Positions 1 through 8,249 of a DNA stretch of 64,000 bases are shown piece after piece (the first letter of the stretch is position 1; each line of letters begins with the position of its first letter). Under the pieces are notes generated by a model that was not told where the DNA came from, made no database searches, and saw nothing but the letters and a program-made list of their open reading frames with translations. The stretch spans positions 3,472,001-3,536,000 of the forward strand of contig NZ_JADEXS020000001.1 in assembly GCF_015207005.2 (NCBI RefSeq), read 5' to 3'. The stretch is from Desmonostoc muscorum LEGE 12446 (GTDB lineage: Bacteria; Cyanobacteriota; Cyanobacteriia; Cyanobacteriales; Nostocaceae). The translations under genes were made by a program, and so were the position numbers.

Positions 1-1
1 C

Positions 2-166
2 CCTTATGCAATGTTTTACCAAGGTAATTACGGCATTCACGGTGCTTACTGGCATAAGAAATTTGGCACTCCAGTAAGTCACGGCTGCGTAAATCTTGCA
101 CCCAAACATGCTAAATGGCTATTCGAGTGGGCATCAGTAGGGACACCAGTAGTCATCCATAAATAG
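2..166 (+). CDS. L,D-transpeptidase, C-terminal fragment cut by window edge
   Basis: This is the last 54 codons of a YkuD-type L,D-transpeptidase whose start lies before the window. The visible part contains the whole catalytic signature: a histidine in HGAYWH, then SHGCVN with the nucleophilic cysteine, and the usual end [12 protein letters not shown]. Enzymes of this family make 3-3 (meso-DAP to meso-DAP) peptidoglycan crosslinks or attach proteins to the wall in the periplasm. It is very similar over this stretch to the complete gene at 696-1235, so the two are a tandem duplicate pair. A hairpin at 233-262 follows. Confidence 0.9.
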   Translation, partial: PYAMFYQGNYGIHGAYWHKKFGTPVSHGCVNLAPKHAKWLFEWASVGTPVVIHK

Positions 167-232
167 TAAGTGAACCGATCAAAAGCCAATTTGAGGAAAA
201 TTATAAATAACTGCAAATCAAGACAATTGAGA

Positions 233-262
233 GATTCCCAGCATCAAATATTGCTGGGAATC
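233..262 (+). terminator. Hairpin, possible terminator of the first transpeptidase gene
   Basis: An 11-bp perfect stem (GATTCCCAGCA at 233-243 with TGCTGGGAATC at 252-262) closes an 8-nt AT-rich loop, 67 bases after the stop codon at 166. It is followed by TTCGG rather than a clean T run, so it may stop transcription inefficiently. Confidence 0.5.
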
Positions 263-695
263 TTCGGAATCGGAATTATTCAACTTCAAGTAAAATATAG
301 AGTATGGCATTAATACAAACTTGGGATTTTAGGTTTGAGATTTTGGATGAAAAAGTTGTTCCATAAATGTCCAAAATCCTATCTATATATGCCAATTTTG
401 GATGACACGATTTGCCTAAAATAAATAAGCGGAAATCCTGACAATTTTTGTGTGAAATTGCCAATGCAAGTATTAATTTGGGGAAAATTTGCATTTAGTG
501 TTGAAATTACAGATTTTTTGTCAAGGTTGTTATTGGTCATTAATCATTGATCGATAACAAAGGACAAATGTCGAACATTAACGGATAAATTGCGTAAATC
601 CTCCACAGTCAGCTAGAAGTTTTGCTAGAAATTTGTAGTTTTCTAGAAAATTACTTCACTTCATGATTTTTGCGTAGTTTAGAAGGTGAGGCATA
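263..695. other. Intergenic region upstream of second transpeptidase
   Basis: About 430 AT-rich bases with no convincing gene. The small open frames here have no recognisable composition or ribosome site. The 3' end carries a plausible ribosome binding site (AAGGTGAGG at about 683-691) for the gene starting at 696, and presumably its promoter. Confidence 0.6.
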
Positions 696-1235
696 ATGCA
701 ATCCTGGATTCGCAGTGGTGGAATTCGTTCCTCAAAAACTTTTTGTACAGGCGTGGCGCTGATGGTGGCGACTTTATTTTCTTGGTCACCGCCGTTAGCA
801 GGTACTCTTAACTCCACTACAGCCAAAGCCACGTCAGTCAATGAAAACAGCATCACTGTATCTAGTATCAGCCAAACATCCCAACCTCGCTGGATTGAAA
901 TTGACTTGTCAGAGCAACGCTTACGTGGATGGGAAGGTAAAAAACTTGTTCATTCATACCGAATTTCTGGAGGGAAGCGATCGACCCCCACACCCATAGG
1001 TAGATTTCGGATTAATTCTAAGTATCGTACTCACCGGATGCGGGGCAGGGGCTACAATATTCCTGATGTTCCTTACACAATGTATTTCTATGGAGGCTAT
1101 GCCATCCACGGTGCTTACTGGCATAATCGTTTTGGGACTCCAGTCAGCCACGGTTGCGTGAATTTACCTGTTAAGCAAGCTCGTAATCTTTACAACTGGG
1201 CTTCAACGGGAACTTTAGTCGTGGTGCATAAATAA
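696..1235 (+). CDS. L,D-transpeptidase (YkuD domain), secreted
   Basis: A 179-residue periplasmic L,D-transpeptidase that should crosslink peptidoglycan stem peptides. The N-terminus is basic (residues 1-17) and followed by a hydrophobic segment (about 18-37, [12 protein letters not shown]), which fits a signal peptide or anchor. The YkuD fold starts near residue 66 ([12 protein letters not shown]) and has the catalytic histidine at about 138 (HGAYWH) and the nucleophile in SHGCVN at about C154. The ATG is preceded by AAGGTGAGG at a workable distance, which supports this start. It is the tandem paralogue of the truncated gene at the window edge. The family assignment is firm; which crosslink it makes is inferred. 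Confidence 0.93.
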   Translation: MQSWIRSGGIRSSKTFCTGVALMVATLFSWSPPLAGTLNSTTAKATSVNENSITVSSISQTSQPRWIEIDLSEQRLRGWEGKKLVHSYRISGGKRSTPTPIGRFRINSKYRTHRMRGRGYNIPDVPYTMYFYGGYAIHGAYWHNRFGTPVSHGCVNLPVKQARNLYNWASTGTLVVVHK

Positions 1236-1242
1236 TTCCTAA

Positions 1243-1345
1243 TAAGCTGTTCCACATTTAAATTGCATAAATAGGGCGTGCAAGATGCCCACCCCACAAG
1301 ACTTTCATTAAATTTAGATATGCAAAGTAGATGTGGAACAGCTTA
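1243..1345. mobile_element. 103-bp MITE-like element with CTAA target duplication
   Basis: The ends are long imperfect inverted repeats: TAAGCTGTTCCACAT at 1243-1257 matches ATGTGGAACAGCTTA at 1331-1345, and similarity continues inward through TTGCATA/TATGCAA. The four bases CTAA occur directly on both sides (1239-1242 and 1346-1349), as expected for a target duplication. There is no coding capacity. The inside carries a GGGCGTGCAAGATGCCCACCC imperfect hairpin. It lies 8 bp after a stop codon, so it could also act in 3'-end formation. Confidence 0.75.
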
Positions 1346-1410
1346 CTAATTTGGACAAAGAATGCAGGGTACTGCTTCAGTAGAGGGTTTTGCAGTTCTC
1401 AGTCTCGAAA

Positions 1411-4098
1411 TTACAACCAATTGCCAATCAACACATAGGAAGACCAAAAGCTTGGTGCATTGTAGTTAGGATGTTTCAGGAGTTTTAGCTGGGCACGGTG
1501 GACAGCTTCGGCTTTGGTGATTTGGCCACTCTTGAGTTCTCGATAGAAGGCACTCACAAACATCGCAGTTGATTTATCATCAATTTGCCAGAGTGAGGCA
1601 ATGGTACTACGTGCGCCAGCTCGTACAGCTGCTCCTGCTAGACCAAGTGCGGCGCGGCTATCTCCTGTTGCTGTCTGGCAAGCACTCAAAACTAGTAGTT
1701 CTACTATGCTTTTACTTTGACTGCCGAAGAGAGTATCGAAATCTTTGACGTTAATCTCACCATCAAAATCCAAAATAAAAGTGTCCTCAAGGCGAGAACT
1801 AAACTGACCGTGGGTTGCCAAATGCACTATGTTGAATGAAGTAGCAGAAATTTCAGTTTCTAAATTCTTTTTCTTAAAATCTCCATCCAACAGACTAGTT
1901 GTCGAAACTCCTGCTTTGGTAATACCGTCAAATTCAGATTTGATCCCAAGTAATGGGGCAAACTTGGAAAATCCTGGCGGTGGCTGAGTTAATCCTGCCG
2001 TGAGAGCTACTAGTTTCTGTTCCACCAGGGGTTTTGGGTCTAGGAGTTGCAGACCTACACTCAGAGCAACTGCATATTTCTCTACTAAGTATTCCTTGCC
2101 ATCGTAGAGAGCCGACATTGGTATATTGCGTAACAAACCATCTAGAACGAACACTAGGGTATTGACGCTACTTTGTTGTAATTCTGACTCAATGGGTTTG
2201 AGCAGCCAGTTGTAAACTTGTTGTGACTGGATTTTAACAGTTTTGGTAGCAGTGGGATTAACAAGATTTCTTCGCAGTTCTACTAAGAGGTTCTCTACTT
2301 CTGTTTGGGAAATCTTGGTACTGTAGTTTTGCAGGGGTTGGTTGGGAATTTTGACAATTACCTGGAGTTCTTGCGGAAGAATAATTGGATACAGAATGGC
2401 GGCGCTGGGATTATCTCGGTCTACTACTTGATCGAGGGCTACTCTCTGACCTTGCAAACAAGCTTCGCGGAAGAAGTCGTCCAATTCTGCTAGCTGGAGT
2501 GCTTCAATTCGCTGGCGTGCTTTCTCCAATATTTTCTCATCTGCTTTTCCTTGTTGAGATTGTAGTAATAATTCTACTGACTGTCGGTAAACGGGTTCTA
2601 CGCTGTCCCGAAAGTTGAATTGCACATCCTGATTAACTACGTCCTTATTTACTACTAAATCTCTGCGGAGAGACTGGAGAGTTTCCACAGCAGCATCATA
2701 GGCTGCGATCGCACCTTTAATATCTTTTTGTGCCCACAGTAATCTACCTAACTGCCACTCTAATGCATAGGTAATTTCTGGTGCATTGCTGCTCTGTGCT
2801 AAAGCTAATCCTTGCAGAGTTAGGTTTTGCGCCTCTGACAACTGTTTGGTTTGTTCGTACAAACCACCTAAACTTTTGAAGGCATAAGCCTCTGCCCGCT
2901 TGTCGCCTAAACTGCGGGATTGCTCGATGGCACTGGCGAATAATACTGCTGAGTTCTGAGTGCTGAGTGGGGGGGAAGAGTTTTTAGTTGATACTTGGAA
3001 GTCATTAGTCTTGACTTTAGTTAAATTTTGTGCATAGTTTACGCGGGCATAGATGCTAGCACGGCTGAGGGGGAGTTGGTCGAGTTGAGATTCAATTGAT
3101 GGTAAAAGAGTTTGAACCTCTCGCCATTGTTGGTCTTCAATGACTAAGCCCAGGTGATTGAGTTGGGCTTGGACTTTTGTCAGGGCTGAGGGAGATGCTG
3201 CAACTGTTTGTTGATAATAGGCGATCGCATTTGCATGATCGTGTTGTTTGAGGGCATTATTCCCCAAGCTGAACAGACTTGCGCCAATATCTGCATTTGA
3301 TTGCAGGTGGCGAGCAATTCTGAGACTTTCTTCTAGGACTTCGTGTGATTTTTTGAGATTGCCTACTACCAAAAGGGCATCACCGAGCGATCGCAAACTC
3401 ACCGTCTTTTCTATAGAATCTGGTTGAGATTGTAACGTCTGACTGACTTTATCGAGTGTTTTGATCGCACGAGGGTAAAATCCTTGGGCTTGCCATGCTT
3501 GTGCTTGATTAATGAGCGATCGCACCACACCATTTTGATTATCTGCTTGTTTATAAATTTTTTCCGTCTGCTGCCAAGTTGCTAAAGCCGCCTCAGGCCG
3601 TCCCATTGCCAGTTGCAGACGGCCTTGAATATCGAGTGATTGGGCGAATATTTGCAGATTTGGGTTTTTATCCTGTGCTTTGAGCAAATTTAAGCTTTCT
3701 GTAATTGCCTGCTGCGCTTGACTCCATTCACCGAGCTGCTGATAAGCTAGGGAAAGATTACTCAATGTTGCTGCTAATCTGAGACTCTCCCCTTGCTGCT
3801 GATATACCTGGACAGCTTTTTGCAACACTTCTACCGCCTGGGCAAAGTTTCCCGCATCGTATAAAACTTTGCCTTGCTGTACTAGTGAGGCGGGGTCAGT
3901 AGCTACAACCACCGACATAGTGCTGTTAATTGGTAATTGGACTGAAGAATTGATTGAGTCAGGAACTTTTGCCAGCACAGGTGAACCGAGAATGCATAAC
4001 AAACCTATTAAGAAGTAAAAAGACAAACGTATTGCTTTTTGCCTTTTAACTTTTAGAGAATTTGCGCCGGAAAACCTGGTTGTTTGAGTTATGGGCAT
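1411..4098 (-). CDS. TPR and CHAT domain protein (caspase-like protease family), exported
   Basis: About 895 residues. The ATG at 4098 (MPITQTTRF) is preferred over a TTG 48 bases upstream that lies in repetitive GAATTC DNA. A basic N-terminus and the hydrophobic segment LSFYFLIGLLCILGSPVLA predict export. Residues of about 60-490 are tetratricopeptide repeats. The C-terminal 300 residues are a CHAT domain of the caspase clan, with the dyad histidine in HLATHGQF and the cysteine in LSACQT (about residue 807), both intact. The C-terminal WSSYVLIGNW is typical of the family. In cyanobacteria CHAT-TPR proteins often sit near sigma-70-like genes, and one lies upstream here at 4638. The substrate is unknown. 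A protease role is inferred from conserved residues only. Confidence 0.88.
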   Translation of the reverse strand: MPITQTTRFSGANSLKVKRQKAIRLSFYFLIGLLCILGSPVLAKVPDSINSSVQLPINSTMSVVVATDPASLVQQGKVLYDAGNFAQAVEVLQKAVQVYQQQGESLRLAATLSNLSLAYQQLGEWSQAQQAITESLNLLKAQDKNPNLQIFAQSLDIQGRLQLAMGRPEAALATWQQTEKIYKQADNQNGVVRSLINQAQAWQAQGFYPRAIKTLDKVSQTLQSQPDSIEKTVSLRSLGDALLVVGNLKKSHEVLEESLRIARHLQSNADIGASLFSLGNNALKQHDHANAIAYYQQTVAASPSALTKVQAQLNHLGLVIEDQQWREVQTLLPSIESQLDQLPLSRASIYARVNYAQNLTKVKTNDFQVSTKNSSPPLSTQNSAVLFASAIEQSRSLGDKRAEAYAFKSLGGLYEQTKQLSEAQNLTLQGLALAQSSNAPEITYALEWQLGRLLWAQKDIKGAIAAYDAAVETLQSLRRDLVVNKDVVNQDVQFNFRDSVEPVYRQSVELLLQSQQGKADEKILEKARQRIEALQLAELDDFFREACLQGQRVALDQVVDRDNPSAAILYPIILPQELQVIVKIPNQPLQNYSTKISQTEVENLLVELRRNLVNPTATKTVKIQSQQVYNWLLKPIESELQQSSVNTLVFVLDGLLRNIPMSALYDGKEYLVEKYAVALSVGLQLLDPKPLVEQKLVALTAGLTQPPPGFSKFAPLLGIKSEFDGITKAGVSTTSLLDGDFKKKNLETEISATSFNIVHLATHGQFSSRLEDTFILDFDGEINVKDFDTLFGSQSKSIVELLVLSACQTATGDSRAALGLAGAAVRAGARSTIASLWQIDDKSTAMFVSAFYRELKSGQITKAEAVHRAQLKLLKHPNYNAPSFWSSYVLIGNWL

Positions 4099-4550
4099 AG
4101 CAAGAAGTAGGTATTGAAGAAGAATACAGAATTCAGAATTCAGCAATTTTTCAGTGGGGATTCATACCCGCCACTGAATTGTTGCACCACTAAATTTTCT
4201 TGTTTTGTGGGGGTCTTAAACCCAGTTATTCAGACGCTACGCTATCCGCTTTTTCGGTCAGAATACCCAACTGAATTCTGACGACTGACGCCAATATTGC
4301 TGTTCGATAACTACGAACGCACAGGACTAACTGTAGGTACTTGGACTACCAGGGTAATGTTACCATTGGCATCCATCAACAATCTCTGAGCTTCTACAAT
4401 CTTATTTATCAGGATTTGGATGAAGTTTTATTCTTTAAATCTCTACTTCTTGAGTGATTTTTGTGTAAGTATTGCTGTTATTGGAGTTTTTCGGTAGCGA
4501 TCAAAAGCGTCTGATACCAATTTGAAAAAAAAATGCGACAAATACACTGG

Positions 4551-4578
4551 GTAGGGTAGCACAGCGGTGCTACCCTAC
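4551..4578. repeat. Dispersed intergenic palindrome
   Basis: GTAGGGTAGCACAG at 4551-4564 is nearly the reverse complement of CGGTGCTACCCTAC at 4565-4578, with one mismatch at the centre. It belongs to the palindrome family also found near 11105, 11229, 14757, 17063 and 20724. Confidence 0.75.
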
Positions 4579-4609
4579 AGATGATCGATCTGTTGCAAAG
4601 AGTCTAGAA

Positions 4610-4633
4610 TCCCCCGTGTTCCCAACCGGGGGA
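4610..4633 (-). terminator. Possible terminator of the sigma-like gene
   Basis: A 7-bp GC-rich stem (TCCCCCG at 4610-4616 with CGGGGGA at 4627-4633) lies directly after the stop of the minus-strand gene at 4638. On the minus strand it is followed by TTCTAGACTCTTT, a weak T-rich tail. Confidence 0.55.
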
Positions 4634-4637
4634 GATG

Positions 4638-5288
4638 TCAAAACAATCCCTCCGATTCTGCGAATTTACGCAAACGCGGTACACACTGGCGCTGATAAAA
4701 ACTACTCAATGTCGGAATTGACAACCCAAAGTCCTCAGACAACTCTCTCCAGCTAACTTCCGGGGGTAGGCGTTTGAGAATTAACACCTGACAATTGACA
4801 TCTGGACGCCCTTTGATACAAGTACGGCGCAGTTCTCCATCAGAGTCTGTATTGGCCCAGTTCTCCAAATCTTCGAGAATTGGAGGTGCTTGGGGGGTAG
4901 CCGGGAGGTTATCTACAGGATCAATGGTTTCACTTGTTCCACCAGATGTAGACTGACGAATCCTAAGAGGGACTGTTGTGGCTTGTTCCCGGTTTTGATT
5001 AAGGTAAAAGTCTTGTAGTCTCCGTTTTAGGTAAGCATTCAGCCAGGTGATTACGGTACCATAATCGGGGTCATATGTTTGACCTGTCAAACCCTCACAA
5101 ACATTACGGCAGAAATACAACCAAGTTTGTTGTAGTGCGTCTTGATAATAGGGAGTACTTTCCCTCCAGAGTCTACTTGCTGTCAGACGAATAATTTGTG
5201 TGAGCAGCTTCTGACGCTGAGGGGTTCCAGGTGGGTATCCACAGGCTTCGGTAACTAAGCGGCGTAGCTGTTCATCGAATTGAACCAT
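4638..5288 (-). CDS. Sigma-70-like protein (cyanobacterial group), function unproven
   Basis: About 216 residues, starting at ATG 5288 (MVQFDEQLRRL). An in-frame TTG 18 bases upstream is less likely. Residues 35-105 (YQDALQQTWLYFCRNV, then WLNAYLKRRLQDF) resemble sigma-70 region 2. Residues 165-210 (RLPPEVSWRELSEDFGLSIPTLSSFYQRQCVPRLRKF) resemble the region 4 helix-turn-helix. The linker is long and acidic. Similar ORFs in Nostoc are annotated as sigma-70 family factors and lie near CHAT proteins, as here (gene at 1411-4098 in the same direction). It may direct polymerase to a small regulon, or be a sigma-derived DNA-binding protein. No anti-sigma factor is adjacent. Confidence 0.65.
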   Translation of the reverse strand: MVQFDEQLRRLVTEACGYPPGTPQRQKLLTQIIRLTASRLWRESTPYYQDALQQTWLYFCRNVCEGLTGQTYDPDYGTVITWLNAYLKRRLQDFYLNQNREQATTVPLRIRQSTSGGTSETIDPVDNLPATPQAPPILEDLENWANTDSDGELRRTCIKGRPDVNCQVLILKRLPPEVSWRELSEDFGLSIPTLSSFYQRQCVPRLRKFAESEGLF

Positions 5289-5536
5289 GACAATCTTGAG
5301 GAACAAAGCAAGAATATCTTAGTATTGCGTATAACAACGCCTTAGAAAATTACCTTTCGTCACGATACTGTATCTTTTTTCAAAGGGAGTGGGGAATAGG
5401 GATTGGCGACTGGGGACTGGGGAATAGGTATTTTGAGTCTTTGAACTGGATGAATCCACCTTTGAACTGGATAAACAAGTCTCTAATTTTCCTTGCTCCC
5501 CAGTACCTAATCCCCAGTCCCCAATCCCTAGTCCCC

Positions 5537-6913
5537 TCAATACAATCCGAACCAAGACAGAAGATTTTCCCACCAAGAAAGTCTGAGATTACTTACACTC
5601 AGTTTCATTTTGTTACGAATGTCTTGGATATTCCAGTTGGTTAGCTTAGCTAGGGTTTGTGCTTCTTGTTCAAAACGCTTGGGCAAAGAACGCTTATATT
5701 CTCTACCCGCCTGACACTTGAGTTCTCCTTGGAAGGGATGTTGCAAAACATAACGCCCTTGGAAGGAATCACGATTACCAGTTTGTTGGAATATCAAGTC
5801 TTCTGGGAATTTGTCGCGGGTGTAGCGGACATGCAATCGGGAGATGAAGACATTACTTCCAGGAAAGGGACGACGAAAGTTCGGGGGTGCTGGTACATTA
5901 CTGGCAGAATTATCATCTAGCCAAAATACGCCTGCTTGCTTGAGTTCTTCTGGGGTTAGGGGATCGGCAGAACAGGGATCGCAATTACCCATGTCCCAAG
6001 CGTATTCTAAAAAACCAACTTTCTTGTCTTCTTTGGTGTAGACAGTTTGAAACATGGATTTGTAAAATTCACCAAATTCATTTTTCACAAATAAGGGAAT
6101 GTTGGCATTGGAGGGGATTTTCACCGTGCGGTAATTAGTGATTTCTGCCTGTCCTTCCGCTGAGAGGATGTAAACAATTAAATCCTGCTCTGTGGTGGCG
6201 TTGATCATGCCCAAACGAATTGGTAACATGAATCTGGGTGACTGGTAAGAAATTTGTAGCGGACGAAGGTATTGGTAGCCAGATTTCTCGAATTTATCTA
6301 AGTTAACTTTGGCAACAAAGAATTTCATTGAGGAGCGGACATAGGGTTTAAGTAACTGTTTGGCACCTCTAGGAATTTTGTAGCCATTGCGTTGAAGCCA
6401 AGTTTCCAGTCCGCCAGATTCTTTAGCACTGAGAATCACGATGTCGTATTCACCCACATTAAAACGTGCTTCTACCGTCACACCCAAACTATCATCACCT
6501 CTAGCCCTCCCTGACTCATTGCTTGCTGCTGGTGCTGGTGCTGCTAGTGGTCTGTCATACTCGTAAACTGGGGCACAAGGATCTGAGTCAAAATATTCGA
6601 CCAATCGCGGCGCACTAAAAGCATCTAAACGTTCAATAATCTTGGGTTCCGCCACGCGGACTTGCTCTTTTTGTATTACCGTTGGCACGGGCACCACCAT
6701 TGCAAAATCTTTGACTTGGCCTTGAAAATCGTTTGCCATTGTCAAGACAGTGCGATCGCCATTTCGCGCTATTACTACCTGAGATGCTTTGTTATACAGC
6801 TTTGTATCAGCTTTCGCTACATAAAATCCACAAAATGCCCAAGCTGCCGGCGCAAAGCACAAAACAACTACAATTGCCAACAATAATGGCGTCAAAAGTC
6901 GAAAAATTTTCAT
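5537..6913 (-). CDS. DUF2330 domain protein, exported
   Basis: A 458-residue protein with a clear signal peptide (MKIFRLLTPLLLAIVVVLCFAPAAWA, cleavage likely after AWA) followed by CGFYVAKADTKLYN, the typical start of the DUF2330 region. Near residues 60-80 are VLTMANDFQGQVKDFAMVVPVPT, also typical. Several cysteines (C111, the pair in GNCDPCSADP at about 310, and a late one in LKCQAG) may form disulfides after export. The ATG has AGAGG six bases upstream, which fixes the start. The gene follows the RnfD-like gene (6986-7870) on the same strand with a 72-bp gap and could share its transcript. The biochemical role is not known. Confidence 0.88.
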   Translation of the reverse strand: MKIFRLLTPLLLAIVVVLCFAPAAWAFCGFYVAKADTKLYNKASQVVIARNGDRTVLTMANDFQGQVKDFAMVVPVPTVIQKEQVRVAEPKIIERLDAFSAPRLVEYFDSDPCAPVYEYDRPLAAPAPAASNESGRARGDDSLGVTVEARFNVGEYDIVILSAKESGGLETWLQRNGYKIPRGAKQLLKPYVRSSMKFFVAKVNLDKFEKSGYQYLRPLQISYQSPRFMLPIRLGMINATTEQDLIVYILSAEGQAEITNYRTVKIPSNANIPLFVKNEFGEFYKSMFQTVYTKEDKKVGFLEYAWDMGNCDPCSADPLTPEELKQAGVFWLDDNSASNVPAPPNFRRPFPGSNVFISRLHVRYTRDKFPEDLIFQQTGNRDSFQGRYVLQHPFQGELKCQAGREYKRSLPKRFEQEAQTLAKLTNWNIQDIRNKMKLSVSNLRLSWWENLLSWFGLY

Positions 6914-6985
6914 TTTATACCTCTTTGTATTTTGGATTTTAGATTTTGGATTTTGGATTTTGGATTTTTTATTGAATTCAAAGTC

Positions 6986-7870
6986 TTAAATTGGCAGAGT
7001 TAAGAGTTCTCCCCCATCTCCCTCATCCCCCTCATCTCCCTCATCTCCCCCATCCCCCTCATCCCCCCTTTGCCAAAAAAACCTCGGGGCTGACCAAAGA
7101 AAATCTATCAGAATAGTCAATGGTGCAAGGATGAAGAGTGCCCAAAAAACTGCGGTGGAAAGAAAGAAATAATTCCGCAGGATAAAAGTTAATCCAGCGA
7201 TGCACATTGCCCAAACTACGCGCCCAATTCGGGAATTGGGGATCGATCGCGGATCGGTGATCATAAATAGAGCGAACAACAGCAAAGATCCGCTCATCAA
7301 TCGGTGCCAGTAAACATCCCAAGTCCAACCCAGCCAGAGATTGCGAATCGCTTCTAACAGGGAATATGCACCTAAAAAAGCTGCTGTGGTGTCCCAGCGA
7401 CCAATTCGTTGCAAAACCATGCCCCCAGTACCGGCAAATACTAGCCCATACCACCACTCTTCACCCCACTGTCCTGGTGAAACCCAAGCGTCGCGGGTGA
7501 AAATCAAGGCACAAATAATGCCAAAATTGCCAGGATTAAAGAAATGCTTATCGCCGACTCGGAAGATAAATTTGCTGGCGATGGCGCTTGCTACGGCGAT
7601 CGCCATTGTCGTCCAATGATCAGCCCGCAACAGCAAACTCAGTCCCAAAGAGGTAATTAAAGCACTGCGAAGATTTAGGCTTTGTCCCTCTTTGTTTGCA
7701 AATGACCAATGACCAATGACTAATGACAATATCGATTGAGTTGTTAGAGAAGTGGCGATCGCTACTGCAATCAACTCTGGTCGCAGTGTCCAGTCTCGTG
7801 TACCGATTCCCAAGACTAGGAATAAGCCCAGAAATAGAATTTGGTAGTCTCGTATATCTTTGAGCAACAT
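6986..7870 (-). CDS. RnfD/NqrB-like integral membrane protein
   Basis: A 294-residue, very hydrophobic protein with about eight predicted membrane spans. Family marks are DKHFFNPGNFGII (about residues 105-120) and, near residue 200, FMITDPRSIPNSRIGR, which matches the conserved TDP segment of RnfD and NqrB subunits of ion-pumping electron transport complexes. No other Rnf or Nqr subunit lies nearby, so it probably acts outside a canonical complex, perhaps with the co-directional DUF2330 protein. The C-terminal tail (GDEGDGGDEGDEG) is encoded by an invading CCCTCATCT-type short tandem repeat. The stretch SLVIGHWSF near residue 50 comes from another Nostoc repeat, ATTGGTCATT. Function is inferred from the fold only. 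Confidence 0.8.
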   Translation of the reverse strand: MLLKDIRDYQILFLGLFLVLGIGTRDWTLRPELIAVAIATSLTTQSILSLVIGHWSFANKEGQSLNLRSALITSLGLSLLLRADHWTTMAIAVASAIASKFIFRVGDKHFFNPGNFGIICALIFTRDAWVSPGQWGEEWWYGLVFAGTGGMVLQRIGRWDTTAAFLGAYSLLEAIRNLWLGWTWDVYWHRLMSGSLLLFALFMITDPRSIPNSRIGRVVWAMCIAGLTFILRNYFFLSTAVFWALFILAPLTILIDFLWSAPRFFWQRGDEGDGGDEGDEGDEGDGGELLTLPI

Positions 7871-8109
7871 AATCTATTAATTCGGGGATTACCCGTAGAT
7901 GTCTCATCAATTTAGACGAGTGCTAACTCAAATGATGTTGCTGTTACAGATTTTGTTACAAAACAGAGCAACTAGTAAGGCACTGGAGTCAGAATATGAG
8001 TGGTGAAAACAAAAAGTTCACTTTGAATTAGGGACTTCCAAAGAATAAATTATTCCAAGAAAAACAAGAAATATGTTTTCTCAAGAATGATAATCATTTT
8101 AAGGGGGGG

Positions 8110-8148
8110 GGGAGAAAAGGGGTTGCCCTCGGCAACCCCTTTTCTCCC
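8110..8148. other. Perfect 18-bp hairpin at the left end of the IS
   Basis: GGGAGAAAAGGGGTTGCC (8110-8127) pairs fully with 8131-8148 around the 3-nt loop CTC. It lies 100 bp beyond the transposase stop. Its counterpart at the other IS end has the same shape but a different sequence. It could block transcription entering or leaving the element. Confidence 0.8.
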
Positions 8149-8249
8149 GATCATCTATGCATGAAGAATCTATACACTTGTCATCTATTTTAAAGTTAAA
8201 CAGTGTAGGATTAGTATGTTTTGTAGCTAAATAAATGCTGTTATTAAAA

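Larger units (their letters stand above)
4099..4637. other. Intergenic region with palindrome and terminator-like hairpin
   Basis: About 540 bases without a convincing gene. It contains duplicated GAATTCAG units near 4128-4142, a palindrome of the dispersed family at 4551-4578 and a GC-rich hairpin at 4610-4633 just after the sigma-like gene. The rest is AT-rich and shows no recognisable signal. Confidence 0.6.

Noticed and set aside
7059..7457. 132-codon frame overlapping the RnfD-like gene
   Set aside because: It is another frame of the same strand, without a recognised motif. The RnfD-like frame has clear membrane segments and family motifs.
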